From Scatosoma sp900555925 (GTDB lineage Bacteria > Bacillota > Clostridia > Christensenellales > Borkfalkiaceae), in the NCBI GenBank assembly GCA_959603585.1, contig CAUGYD010000005.1, positions 124,001 through 188,000 of the forward strand: DNA of 64,000 bases. Direction: 5' to 3'. Position 1 is the first letter of the stretch. Every line of letters begins with the position of its first letter. Below the pieces are notes generated by a model. It was not told the DNA's origin, searched no databases, and was given only the letters and a program-made list of their open reading frames with translations. The translations under genes were made by a program, and so were the position numbers. This document shows, in pieces, positions 1-8,201 of this stretch.

Positions 1-390
1 ACGCTGACGCGCGGTGAGTTCGGAAGGACGCAAAATTCTCATTCCATTTTTATTGAGCTCCGCTTTCAAGCGAGAAAATGCCGCCGAACATTCTTTATAT
101 AATTTTTTCGTCTCGCTCAAAATTCCCTCTACTTGCTCCTGAGCTGTGAGATCGGTCTTATTCTCACGAGCAGACGGATCCACTTTGCTTTCGTTTAGGA
201 GGCTCCCTACACGGACCATAAAAAATTCGTCCAGATTGGAACAGAAAATCGCCAAAAATTTACAACGCTCCAGGAGGGGATTGGTGAGATCTCCTGCTTG
301 ATCGAGAACGCGGCGATTAAATTGCAGCCATGAATACTCTCTGTTGCAATAAATCCCCTTCGTAAAGGCGATATTTTTTTTGCTTCCCAC
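1..390 (-). CDS. ppk1: Polyphosphate kinase 1, N-terminal part (runs off the window)
   Basis: The reading frame is open from a GTG at 390 to the window edge (130 codons). It encodes the N-terminal domain of PPK1, which transfers the ATP gamma-phosphate to growing polyphosphate. Diagnostic stretches are REYSWLQFNRRVLDQA near residues 17-32 and LDEFFMVRVGSL near 52-63, both typical of the PPK1 N domain. The GTG start is chosen because a strong GAAAGGAGGTG ribosome site lies just upstream and no earlier ATG fits. It follows the ppx stop codon by only 4 bases, so it is translationally linked to ppx in a pfkA-ppx-ppk1 operon. The catalytic histidine domains lie outside the window, so activity cannot be judged. 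Confidence 0.93.
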   Translation of the reverse strand, partial: MGSKKNIAFTKGIYCNREYSWLQFNRRVLDQAGDLTNPLLERCKFLAIFCSNLDEFFMVRVGSLLNESKVDPSARENKTDLTAQEQVEGILSETKKLYKECSAAFSRLKAELNKNGMRILRPSELTARQR

Positions 391-394
391 GGGT

Positions 395-1603
395 TTACAC
401 CTCCTTTCTCGGCTCAACTTCCGTTCTTTCCGTCGGGCGTTTACGGGGCCGACCGCGTTTTTTCTTGGGCATCTCCTCCGCCGTTTTCTCTCCGTCCCCC
501 TTTTCCTCCGAATTTTTCTTTTCCGTTCTATTTTCCGCAAGGACCTTTTTCGGATTTTTTCGCATTTTCGTTCCGTTTTCTTCGGACATCTTTTCCGTCA
601 GCGCTTCCGTTTTATTTTCCGCGCGTTCCTTCTTTGCCGATTTTTGTTTTTTCGGAGCCTCTGCGGACAGGGCGGGAAGTTCGGATAAATCCGTTTCTAT
701 GCCCTTTCTTTTTCCGCTCGTAATCAGGGAGAGATACCCTTCTTTTACGCCGAAATCGGAAACGACGATATTGGAAACCCCGAAATATTTCAGCACGGCG
801 CGCAGAATGACGGTCGCCGTCGTCAGCGTGTAAATCCTTTCGGGCGCATTTTTTACGACCAGCATGCTGCGATCGGACGAGCGTACCAGGTGTTTAACGA
901 GCTTTTTAAGTTTATGGTATTCGATCCGTTTTTCCGCTTCCGGTTTCTCGTCGTAATAATCGCAATATACATCGTAAACGGCCTGAGCCGTCACCCCGAC
1001 GAGAACGGCGGTGGAGAAAGCGCCGTCGGCGGGGAGCTCTGTCTTTTCCAGCTTCTTTTTAACGTATTTGCGGATTTCACGCGCCTCGTCCTCGTCGGGA
1101 TGAATGTTTTTGACAAATTTCCCGTTGAGCTGAATCGGTCCGAAATCGAGACAAGTCAAAGCCTCCGCTTTACGGCGTGAAAAATCGCAAAGTTCTATGC
1201 TGGCTCCGCCGATATCGATGAGAACGGCGCGGTCCAAAACTTTATACCGAGCGTTAGAGACGAGGTCGCAATAGGCCTCTTCTTCGCCGTCCAGAAGATT
1301 GACGTTTACCGCTGCGCGTTTTTTAAGTTCTTCGGCCACCCACTCAAAATTTTCAAAATTCCGCATGGAAGCCGTGGAAATAACATAACATTTTTCCACG
1401 CCCGTCTTTATACAGACGTCCTTCATCTTATTGAGAATTTCTGCGAGCTTCTCGACTCCCCTTTCGGAAAGATTCTTTCCTTCCATATAGTGCAGAATAG
1501 AGATAGTTTCCCGTTCTCTCAAAATCACGTCAAACGTCTTTTCCCCTTCCGCTGCAAGCAGAGAAATGCTGCTGGAACTCATGTCGATAATCGCGTATTT
1601 CAT
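395..1603 (-). CDS. ppx: Ppx/GppA-family exopolyphosphatase with basic AT-hook-like tail
   Basis: A 402-residue protein of the ASKHA-fold Ppx/GppA family, which hydrolyses polyphosphate ends or pppGpp. The fold signature is the N-terminal IDMSSSSISLL strand-loop and the phosphate-2 loop IDIGGASIEL near residue 129. The catalytic core ends near residue 300. The last ~100 residues are a low-complexity Lys/Glu-rich tail ending in KKKRGRPRKRP, which matches the AT-hook RGRP core and is not part of the family. The start ATG has AAAAGGAGT upstream. It sits between pfkA and ppk1 with 4-7 base gaps, so polyphosphate synthesis and breakdown are co-transcribed. Whether it prefers polyP or pppGpp cannot be told from sequence; the ppk1 linkage favours polyP. 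Confidence 0.88.
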   Translation of the reverse strand: MKYAIIDMSSSSISLLAAEGEKTFDVILRERETISILHYMEGKNLSERGVEKLAEILNKMKDVCIKTGVEKCYVISTASMRNFENFEWVAEELKKRAAVNVNLLDGEEEAYCDLVSNARYKVLDRAVLIDIGGASIELCDFSRRKAEALTCLDFGPIQLNGKFVKNIHPDEDEAREIRKYVKKKLEKTELPADGAFSTAVLVGVTAQAVYDVYCDYYDEKPEAEKRIEYHKLKKLVKHLVRSSDRSMLVVKNAPERIYTLTTATVILRAVLKYFGVSNIVVSDFGVKEGYLSLITSGKRKGIETDLSELPALSAEAPKKQKSAKKERAENKTEALTEKMSEENGTKMRKNPKKVLAENRTEKKNSEEKGDGEKTAEEMPKKKRGRPRKRPTERTEVEPRKEV

Positions 1604-1610
1604 ACTGTTT

Positions 1611-2699
1611 TTACTCCTTTTTGTTTTCCGGTTCGCCGAAACCGATCCCTACGGCTTTTGCCGCCTTTACCATTTGATGTGTGGGGGGGACGCTCTTGGT
1701 CTTTCCCGCAATATCCGCGAGGGAATTATAGGTCACTTTGCCTCCCGCCATCGCCACAGTGACCCCGAACTTTTTCTTTTCCGCAAGCTCTCCCGCATAG
1801 CCTCCCATGAGCGTACAGATTGCCCTGTCATAGGGATTGGGAGAACCGCCTCTCTGCAAATATCCGATGACCTGCGTGCGCGTTTCTACGCCCGTTTTTT
1901 CTTCGATGGCGCGCGCGAGACGTTCCGTTGCCGTCCCTTCTCCGCGCGCTGCGCGCAGAGCCGCCATCTCCTTGCGTTTGAGCTTAGACTCCTCCACGCT
2001 GACCGCACCTTCGGCGATGGCGACGATGCTGTATCTGGCTCCCTCCCTGCGACGTTTTTCGAGGAAGGCAATGACGGCGTTTTCGTCATAGGGAATTTCG
2101 GGGATAAGGATCATATTCGCACCGCCCGCGATTCCCGCATACAGGGTGAGCCACCCCACTTTGTTTCCCATGACCTCGACCAGCATAATGCGGCCGTGGC
2201 TGGCGGCGGTGCTATGCATGCGGTCGATACATTCCGTAGCGATTTCCATGGCGGAAGAAAAGCCGAATGTCACGTCCGTTCCCCAAATATCATTGTCGAT
2301 CGTCTTAGGAAGCCCGATGACTTTACAGCCCTCAGAGGCGAGCAGAGCCGCCGTCTTGTGCGTTCCCGCGCCGCCGAGAGTTATGAGGCAGTCGAGCCCG
2401 AGCTTCTCATAGGTCTCCTTCATTTTATCGAGCTTGGAGCGATTATTGCCGTCAGAGACGGTCATTTGCTTAAAGGGCTGGCGTTTGCTGCCCAGCATCG
2501 TACCGCCGGCGAGCAATAAATTTTCAAAATCCTTTTCTTCGAGGATTTCGTATTCGCGTTCGATAAGGCCGGTATATCCGTTGAGGAAACCGATAATTTT
2601 TACATCCTCGATATGAGAGCAGACATATTTTGCAAAAGCGCGCATAACCGCATTGAGGCCGGGGCAATCCCCGCCGCTGGTCAACATTCCTATTTTCAT
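1611..2699 (-). CDS. pfkA: 6-phosphofructokinase
   Basis: A 362-residue phosphofructokinase of glycolysis (fructose-6-P to fructose-1,6-bisP). It has the N-terminal GGDCPGLNAVMR loop, the phosphoryl-donor motif GGAGTHKTA near residue 107, the catalytic PKTIDND motif near 133, and the substrate-loop EVMGNKVGWL. Gly after the alanine argues for ATP rather than PPi as donor. The Lys in PKTIDND is common to PPi enzymes and plant-type ATP enzymes. The Asp that normally precedes that Gly (E. coli Asp103) is Ala here. The start has TAGGAGAACAATT upstream. First gene of a pfkA-ppx-ppk1 operon with its own promoter at 2781-2809. Family call is firm; donor specificity is inferred. Confidence 0.92.
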   Translation of the reverse strand: MKIGMLTSGGDCPGLNAVMRAFAKYVCSHIEDVKIIGFLNGYTGLIEREYEILEEKDFENLLLAGGTMLGSKRQPFKQMTVSDGNNRSKLDKMKETYEKLGLDCLITLGGAGTHKTAALLASEGCKVIGLPKTIDNDIWGTDVTFGFSSAMEIATECIDRMHSTAASHGRIMLVEVMGNKVGWLTLYAGIAGGANMILIPEIPYDENAVIAFLEKRRREGARYSIVAIAEGAVSVEESKLKRKEMAALRAARGEGTATERLARAIEEKTGVETRTQVIGYLQRGGSPNPYDRAICTLMGGYAGELAEKKKFGVTVAMAGGKVTYNSLADIAGKTKSVPPTHQMVKAAKAVGIGFGEPENKKE

Positions 2700-2780
2700 A
2701 ATTGTTCTCCTACGTACAAGTATGCCCGTTTGCCCGACTTTTTATATTCGGAATTTACTTTCTCGGGAACTCTTTTCCGT

Positions 2781-2809
2781 ATTTTACCACATTTTTCAAA
2801 ATTTGTCTA
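2781..2809 (-). promoter_or_regulatory. Sigma-A promoter of pfkA-ppx-ppk1
   Basis: On the minus strand, TAGACA (2804-2809) and TAAAAT (2781-2786) are separated by 17 bases. The predicted transcript would start near 2774, giving a leader of about 75 bases before pfkA. The rest of the 2700-3059 gap holds only AT-rich sequence and the terminator at 2990-3024. Confidence 0.75.
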
Positions 2810-2989
2810 CCCTTATAGAAAAAATTTCTCATTTTCAGACTTTTTTATTATACATGAGTATACATGAGTCTTGTAAAAAAATTGCGGATATCTTGTAACA
2901 AAACTGTAAAAAAAAGAAAGAAGCCCCGAATTTTTCAAACATGAGTCAAGTCACAGGTTCCAAATCCGAGCTTCAATCAAATAAACAGC

Positions 2990-3024
2990 GAGCCCGACGC
3001 TCCGTATTCCGAAGCGTCGGGCTC
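2990..3024 (-). terminator. Intrinsic terminator after the GNAT gene
   Basis: A perfect 12-bp inverted repeat (GAGCCCGACGCT at 2990-3001, complement at 3013-3024) with an 11-base loop. On the minus strand it is followed by a T-rich stretch (TGTTTATTTG). It lies 36 bases beyond the stop of the acetyltransferase gene and would end the GDPD-GNAT transcript. Confidence 0.8.
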
Positions 3025-3059
3025 TGTCAAATTTTGATCGGGAACCGTAAAGCGCGCAC

Positions 3060-3500
3060 TCAACGAAGCGCTTTTACAAAGAAAACATTTTCTTCTTTTT
3101 CCCGAAAACCGTTCTTTTTATAAAAACGATAGGCGGGAACATTTTTCTCCGTAAGGAGAACGACGTACTTGATCCCTTTTTCCGTCAATATTTTTTCCAG
3201 CTCCTCAATAAAAGCAGAACCGATGCCGCTTTGTTGCCTGTCAGGAAGAATACCGAATTCCTCTATCCAATACTCTGTCCCCTCGTACCAACTCTTTATT
3301 CTTCCCAGAGCCATTCCGATCAAATTCCCGTCCAGATAAACGCCGAAAGACAAAGAATTTTTATTTCCCGTCAATTCGGAAACATAGGCATGCAGCTGTT
3401 TATCCGTCCAGACATCGTTCCAAGGTTCTCCGGAAAAAATATCCAACATCAATTTCTTGATGTTTTCGATATTGTCGATGCTCAATTCCCTTATATCCAT
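3060..3500 (-). CDS. GNAT-family N-acetyltransferase
   Basis: A 146-residue single-domain GNAT protein that would transfer acetyl from acetyl-CoA to an unknown amine. The acetyl-CoA pyrophosphate-binding motif A is seen as RQQSGIGSAFIEEL near residue 87, preceded by the beta-strand EFGILPDR. The C-terminal NVPAYRFYKKNGFRE is the usual beta6-alpha4 signature. The length is normal. No clear Shine-Dalgarno precedes the ATG (only a CAGAG), so it may be translated by coupling to the upstream GDPD gene, particularly if the GDPD frame originally ended at 3522. The substrate is unknown. Confidence 0.85.
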   Translation of the reverse strand: MDIRELSIDNIENIKKLMLDIFSGEPWNDVWTDKQLHAYVSELTGNKNSLSFGVYLDGNLIGMALGRIKSWYEGTEYWIEEFGILPDRQQSGIGSAFIEELEKILTEKGIKYVVLLTEKNVPAYRFYKKNGFREKEENVFFVKALR

Positions 3501-3564
3501 CTCTGTTTCGCGTTCCGAATATCAGTTAGTCGTCTTTCCCGGACGAAAATTCTCGAAAATGACG

Positions 3565-4398
3565 TTATCGACCCACGGACGGAGCCGTTCGGCCCGCCTG
3601 TGTACGAATCGTCCAAGTCAGCACCGCGCGATTTTCCTTTTTCTTCGCCCGATGATAAGGAAGATTGTAACAACAATAACTGACGAAATCGGGTTTCGTG
3701 ATGAAATTCATAATCATGGTCTTGATCGCCCAAGCGTCGAACTTCCAATGCTTATGAGTATCGGTAAATCCGGATTGTTCCGCAGCCATAGCGACGGCAT
3801 CTTTGATCTGCCGACGGGAAAGACCACCTTCGCGGGCAAAAATTTCGGGCGATACGTCAAACTCCTCCAATGTATCCCGACAGGAAATGAGTACGTCGGG
3901 AGAAAAAATACTCATAGCCAACTGTCCGCGCAGTACCTCCGGCGCCATCTGCTTAAATTTATAGACATAGAAGGGATTAAAGGACTGTAAAGCATACTCT
4001 CCGCGGTACTGTTTCATCGTACGGACGACCTCTTCGGGGAAATTTTTGACCGTATAGAGATCCTTGACCTCCAAAAGAAGGGGCGTTTTGCCGTCGATAT
4101 GTTCGAGACATTCTTCGAGCGTGAGTATCCGCTCCTGCGTGCCCTTCAAACGCATGGCGGACAAATCGCGCCAGGAAGTCTCGCTGACCTTTCCCGGCTC
4201 TCCCGTCAATCGTTTCAAATTGTCGTCATGGATAATGACCAACGTTCCGTCTTTGGTACGGCGGACGTCCGCCTCTATGGCGTATTTCTCTTCAATCGCC
4301 CGCGTAAACGCTGCACGAGAATTTTCGGGCACTCCTTCATGGAGTCCCCGATGCGCAATCGGAGTATTGCAAACGAAACTTTCCCTGATTTTCTTCAT
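3565..4398 (-). CDS. Glycerophosphodiester phosphodiesterase with apparent C-terminal frameshift
   Basis: A 277-residue cytoplasmic GDPD (no signal peptide) that would cleave glycerophosphodiesters to sn-glycerol-3-P and an alcohol. Catalytic elements are AHRG near residue 16, the EADVRRTKDG metal site with IHDD, and LLLEVK. The barrel ends ...VLTWTIRTQA, then diverges and stops at 3565. In the next frame the DNA encodes ERLRPWVDNVIFENFRP and stops at 3522, which is exactly the usual GDPD C-terminus. Deleting one G of the GGG at 3593-3595 would restore it. So either a real 1-base insertion removes the last strand of the barrel or this is a sequence error. It has its own promoter (4510-4538) and is followed by the GNAT gene. 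Confidence 0.85.
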   Translation of the reverse strand: MKKIRESFVCNTPIAHRGLHEGVPENSRAAFTRAIEEKYAIEADVRRTKDGTLVIIHDDNLKRLTGEPGKVSETSWRDLSAMRLKGTQERILTLEECLEHIDGKTPLLLEVKDLYTVKNFPEEVVRTMKQYRGEYALQSFNPFYVYKFKQMAPEVLRGQLAMSIFSPDVLISCRDTLEEFDVSPEIFAREGGLSRRQIKDAVAMAAEQSGFTDTHKHWKFDAWAIKTMIMNFITKPDFVSYCCYNLPYHRAKKKENRAVLTWTIRTQAGRTAPSVGR

Positions 4399-4509
4399 AA
4401 TCCTTATAACCCTTGCCCTTTTACTTCTTGTTCCGACAGAAGCCCTCTCCCGTCGGAATTGATTGAGATGTTTTCCCTTTTTGTGCCGTGCCCGTTTTAT
4501 CTCGATTCT

Positions 4510-4538
4510 ATTGTATCAAAAGTCCGAAAAAAAGTCAA
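4510..4538 (-). promoter_or_regulatory. Sigma-A promoter of the GDPD-GNAT pair
   Basis: Minus-strand TTGACT (4533-4538) and TACAAT (4510-4515) with a 17-base spacer. Predicted start near 4503, about 105 bases before the GDPD ATG. Apart from this promoter and the terminator at 4624-4659 the 4399-4690 gap shows nothing. Confidence 0.75.
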
Positions 4539-4623
4539 ATCCAAAAAGACCTTGCCCCCCTTTAATACTTTTCCACAAAAATTTGTAATATATTTTCATT
4601 ACATAATTAACCGATAAAATGCA

Positions 4624-4659
4624 AGGCGGCCCCTCTCCGCCGAGGGAAAGGGGCCGCCT
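4624..4659 (-). terminator. Intrinsic terminator of the MacB-like ABC gene
   Basis: An 11-bp perfect inverted repeat (AGGCGGCCCCT at 4624-4634 and its complement at 4649-4659), followed on the minus strand by TGCATTTTATC. It lies 31 bases past the stop codon of the exporter gene. Confidence 0.8.
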
Positions 4660-4690
4660 CATAAATCGCTTTATTCTTTGCAATCTTTCC

Positions 4691-7282
4691 TTACTCCGTT
4701 CTCAAAGCGATGACGGGGTCTTTCTTTGCCGCCGACTGAGCGGGAACGAGCCCACTAATCAAAGTGAGGACGATACTGACGCCGATCATGACGAGTCCTT
4801 GCCATACGGGCAATGCTGCCAAGGTCGAAATTCCAGTAAGATGCCCTAACAGGAGATTAATGGGGATAGAGAGCAGATAGGTCACGCCCACGCCGATAGC
4901 GCCGGCAAACAAGCCGATAAGGAAAGTTTCCGCATTGAAGAGATGACGAATATCCTTTTTTCGCGCACCCAGCGATCTGAGGACGCCGATTTCCTTTGTT
5001 CGTTCGACGACGGAAACGTAAGTGATTACGCCGATCATGACGGAAGATACTATCAGCGAAATCGCCGTAAACGCAACGAGTACGTAAGTCACCGCGTCCA
5101 ACATCGAACGAATCAACGTCATCATAATCGCCACGGTGTCGGTATACTGAATTTGCAAGGCCTCATTATCTTTTTGAATGACTTCGTTCCAATAATCCAA
5201 GTAGTCGGTCACGACATCCTTGTGTTCAAAGTCCTTGACATAAATCTTTACCTGATTGGGAAGCTCGCCGCCGCCGAGTTCGCGCACGGTGGTTTCCTTG
5301 CTCCGAAGCGCCTTAGATTGATTTTCCGGATTGGAGGCCAATTCATAAAGGTCATAATAATAGACGTTTATCACTTTGGAATTCTTCTCCTCCGTCACGA
5401 TTTTGGATTTGAGGCTCGATTCGCGGTATTCGTCCGAAAAGGCCTTCGTATAAGCCAAACCGCTGTCCAGCGAACCGTAAGTTGTCCCCTCCTTTGCCCG
5501 CAGAATACACCCGATTTTCAATGTCTTGGCGTCCTTATCCTGCAAGCCTCCGGGGAAGCTCTCACCCGAAAATCCGGTATACAGCCAACCGCCCTCTCCT
5601 CCGTTCAGCTGGGGATTAAAGCTATAAATTTCGTCATTTTCGTAATAGGAGTAAGTATGACTCATCAATCGTTCGAAATCGATCATCATGGGAGAATCGT
5701 CGTTCCCCGTCTGGAAAAGAGCGAGAAATTCGTCAGTAGTAATGAGTCCGAGCTGAGCTAGAACGATATCCGTCATACCGCCGTCGTTATTGAGCACGAG
5801 CACCAACTCGTCCGAACTCGTCGGATACTCCCCTGCCATGATGTCATATTGTGAAAGAATATAATCTTTACATTCGGGGAGTTCGTAAGTGACGCTTTGG
5901 ACGGTGGAGAACATAGAGGCGAGGCTGGCGTATTCGGAAGCGGCTTCGTCGGACATCAACTTCGTCTTATAGAGGTCGAGAATGGTATTCAAAGACATGT
6001 CCAGGTCGAACGGTGTTCCGTCCTCCGTTTCAAATTGAAATTCGCTGTAAATGTTGTTGGAAATATCCCCACCGTAGGTATATTGCAGCGCGTAATAATT
6101 GGAAGGATCGAGACCGTTCAGATAGTCGATATAGTCCTGCGTAATGGTATTTGTATTCATCGCGCCGTTGGCGAGCTTCGTCAGGAAGGAATTGACGTAA
6201 ATTTTATCGTCGAGCTGGGAAATATCCACTTTTTTATTTCCGGCGGCCATCGAATTCATAATAGACGTATAGTCGAACGCCATTTCGTTGATTTGAATGG
6301 GATAAGCGGACAGCATATCTTTTTCCGTATCGGCTATGTAGTTGTTAAATCCGCCCGACAGAGCCAGTACGAGCGATACGCCAATGATGCCGATGCTGCC
6401 CGCGATGGAAGTGATGACGGTGCGGCCGCGCTTGGCATTCAGATTGCGTGCGCTCAGACCGAGCGACGTCTTTAAGCTCATCGCGGCCCTTTCCGATTCC
6501 GCGCCCTCCCTTTCCAGTTTTTTCTGTTTCCAGAGCTTCACCTGTTCGGGCGTAATGCCCTTTTCCTTCAACTTTGCTTCGAGTACCTTTCGTTCCGCCG
6601 CACTGTCGTAGGGATTGGAGTCCGAGACGACCAGACCGTCTTGAAGGCGGACGATACGGGTCGAGTATTTTTCCGCGAGTTCGGGATTGTGGGTGACCAT
6701 AATGACCAACCTTTCACCGGCAATTTCGCGGATAAGGTCCATAATTTGGACACTGGTGGTACTGTCGAGAGCGCCCGTCGGTTCGTCAGCGAGCAAGATT
6801 TCGGGATTATTGACGAGTGCACGCGCTATGGCGACTCTCTGCATCTGTCCCCCGGAAAGCTGATTGGGACGTTTATTAAGGTGATCGCCGAGCCCTACTC
6901 GCTTCAAAGCGTCGGCCGCGCGTTTTTTGCGTTCGGCTTTGGAACAGCCCGCGATCGTCAGAGCGAGCTCGACATTTTCAAGGACGGTCTGATGAGGAAT
7001 GAGGTTATAGGATTGAAACACAAACCCAATGCGGTGATTTCTGTATACGTCCCAATCGCGGTCGGTATAATCCTTGGTGGAGACGCCGCGAATGATGAGG
7101 TCTCCGGAAGTGTAGTGGTCGAGCCCGCCGATGATGTTGAGAAGAGTCGTTTTTCCGCAGCCGGAAGCGCCCAGAATGGAGACGAATTCATTGGCGCGGA
7201 ATTCGAGCGACACGCCTTTCAGAGCATGAACGACGCTGCCCGCAGTCACATAATCCTTTTTGATGTCTTTGAGTTTTAACAT
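4691..7282 (-). CDS. MacB-like ABC exporter, fused ATPase and FtsX-type permease
   Basis: An 863-residue fusion. Residues 1-230 are a MacB/LolD-type ATPase with Walker A GASGCGKTT, signature LSGGQMQR, Walker B ILLADEP and the switch HN. After a charged linker (to ~270) comes a first membrane segment (GRTVITSIAGSIGIIGVSLVLAL), a ~430-residue extracytoplasmic domain, and a C-terminal FtsX domain with three membrane helices (ISLIVSSVMIGVITYVSVVERTKEIGVLRSLGAR is the family signature). Such proteins move peptides, antibiotics or lipoproteins outward. The ATG at 7282 is preferred over the in-frame TTG at 7291 because GGGAG lies 9 bases upstream of it. A MarR regulator gene sits just upstream on the same strand, suggesting substrate-responsive control. 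The substrate is unknown. Confidence 0.9.
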   Translation of the reverse strand: MLKLKDIKKDYVTAGSVVHALKGVSLEFRANEFVSILGASGCGKTTLLNIIGGLDHYTSGDLIIRGVSTKDYTDRDWDVYRNHRIGFVFQSYNLIPHQTVLENVELALTIAGCSKAERKKRAADALKRVGLGDHLNKRPNQLSGGQMQRVAIARALVNNPEILLADEPTGALDSTTSVQIMDLIREIAGERLVIMVTHNPELAEKYSTRIVRLQDGLVVSDSNPYDSAAERKVLEAKLKEKGITPEQVKLWKQKKLEREGAESERAAMSLKTSLGLSARNLNAKRGRTVITSIAGSIGIIGVSLVLALSGGFNNYIADTEKDMLSAYPIQINEMAFDYTSIMNSMAAGNKKVDISQLDDKIYVNSFLTKLANGAMNTNTITQDYIDYLNGLDPSNYYALQYTYGGDISNNIYSEFQFETEDGTPFDLDMSLNTILDLYKTKLMSDEAASEYASLASMFSTVQSVTYELPECKDYILSQYDIMAGEYPTSSDELVLVLNNDGGMTDIVLAQLGLITTDEFLALFQTGNDDSPMMIDFERLMSHTYSYYENDEIYSFNPQLNGGEGGWLYTGFSGESFPGGLQDKDAKTLKIGCILRAKEGTTYGSLDSGLAYTKAFSDEYRESSLKSKIVTEEKNSKVINVYYYDLYELASNPENQSKALRSKETTVRELGGGELPNQVKIYVKDFEHKDVVTDYLDYWNEVIQKDNEALQIQYTDTVAIMMTLIRSMLDAVTYVLVAFTAISLIVSSVMIGVITYVSVVERTKEIGVLRSLGARKKDIRHLFNAETFLIGLFAGAIGVGVTYLLSIPINLLLGHLTGISTLAALPVWQGLVMIGVSIVLTLISGLVPAQSAAKKDPVIALRTE

Positions 7283-7300
7283 AAAACACAACTCCCGAAC

Positions 7301-7345
7301 GGTCGGGGATAAAAGAAAAGCGGAAGGTACTCCGCTTTCCCGACC
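7301..7345 (-). promoter_or_regulatory. Nested hairpin between marR and the ABC exporter (possible attenuator)
   Basis: On the minus strand an outer stem (GGTCGGG, 7339-7345, with its complement at 7301-7307) encloses an inner 8-bp hairpin (7317-7324 with 7331-7338) followed by TCTTTTAT, which resembles a weak terminator. The outer 3' arm CCCCGACC can also pair with the TTCGGGAG just downstream, which contains the exporter's ribosome site. The two pairings exclude one another. This is read from base pairing only. Confidence 0.5.
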
Positions 7346-7362
7346 AATATATTTTTCATTTT

Positions 7363-7842
7363 TTATTTTCTCAAATCCACTACGGTTTCGATAAATAAAT
7401 CGCTGAGCTCTAAGAGCTTATCGACCTTTTCGACGCCGATTCTGTCGATGACCTCGCCGACGAGATTGCAGCACACGCCCTTTTCCTCGTTGTAATAGGT
7501 AAGAGCGGTATCGGAAAGCTCGATATAAGCGATTTTCCTGTCCACTTCGTCGGGGACGCGGCGGACGATGCCGCGGGCCTCTAATTTGTTGACCATCTGA
7601 GAGACGGCGGAACGAGTTACGCCGAGACGCGCCGCAAGCTGAGTGGAAATGATACGTTTTCCGTCGTAGCCTGCGAGGATGACTTCGCCGAGCAGGCGCA
7701 TTTCAGAATTATTGAAATGCGATTTTACCTTGGTCAACGCCACTCCTTCCATCTTTTTGAGCATTGTGAAGATTTTGCCGAGATATTCTTCATTTCTCGC
7801 CTTCTCCGCATCGCCTACGATTTTCTTTTCGTTTTTTTCCAT
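7363..7842 (-). CDS. MarR-family transcriptional regulator
   Basis: A 159-residue winged-helix protein. The recognition region reads ISTQLAARLGVTRSAVSQMVNKLEARGIVRR (residues 65-95), followed by the wing DEVDRKIAYIELSD, typical of MarR. Flanking helices would form the dimer interface. It starts at an ATG with GAGAGGTAAAAAACC upstream. It lies 80 bases upstream of the MacB-like exporter in the same direction and probably represses it and itself. A palindrome TATAATTATA overlaps its own -10 element and is the best operator candidate. The ligand is unknown. Confidence 0.9.
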   Translation of the reverse strand: MEKNEKKIVGDAEKARNEEYLGKIFTMLKKMEGVALTKVKSHFNNSEMRLLGEVILAGYDGKRIISTQLAARLGVTRSAVSQMVNKLEARGIVRRVPDEVDRKIAYIELSDTALTYYNEEKGVCCNLVGEVIDRIGVEKVDKLLELSDLFIETVVDLRK

Positions 7843-7916
7843 GGTTTTTTACCTCTCCGTTTGTTTTTTCGATAGCGTAATAATTCATGAGGAACCGCTC
7901 GTCACGGTCGATTATA

Positions 7917-7944
7917 ATTATACGCCGATTCTTCACTTTGTCAA
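7917..7944 (-). promoter_or_regulatory. Promoter of marR-exporter operon with overlapping palindrome
   Basis: TTGACA (7939-7944), 16-base spacer, TATAAT (7917-7922) on the minus strand. The -10 box lies inside the palindrome TATAATTATA (7914-7923), a plausible site for autorepression by the MarR protein; the operator role is inference. Confidence 0.75.
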
Positions 7945-8126
7945 GGGTTTAAGGTCATTGTTTAACACTTTTCACCACATTTTCATTTTTCCAATTTTTT
8001 GGGCTTTCAAAACGGATGAAATTAAAGATAGTATACTATATTTTTGTGAAAAACAAATACAAAATATGTGAAAACAAAGAAAATGTTGTATTTTACCGTT
8101 TTTTGAGGTCTTTTTCCGCAAAAGAG

Positions 8127-8156
8127 TTGTCAAACATTCTCTTATTGTGCTACAAT
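8127..8156 (+). promoter_or_regulatory. Promoter of the plus-strand M18 aminopeptidase operon
   Basis: TTGTCA (8127-8132), 18-base spacer, TACAAT (8151-8156). The predicted start near 8163 gives a short leader to the ATG at 8202. Confidence 0.7.
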
Positions 8157-8201
8157 AGAAGAAAACTTTTCCGAAGAAGGAAAACGAAAGAGGAAGCATC
8201 A

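Noticed and set aside
1611..2699. Calling PfkA PPi-dependent from PKTIDND
   Set aside because: The Gly at the second position of the donor motif (GGAG) favours ATP; plant-type ATP enzymes also have PKTIDND.
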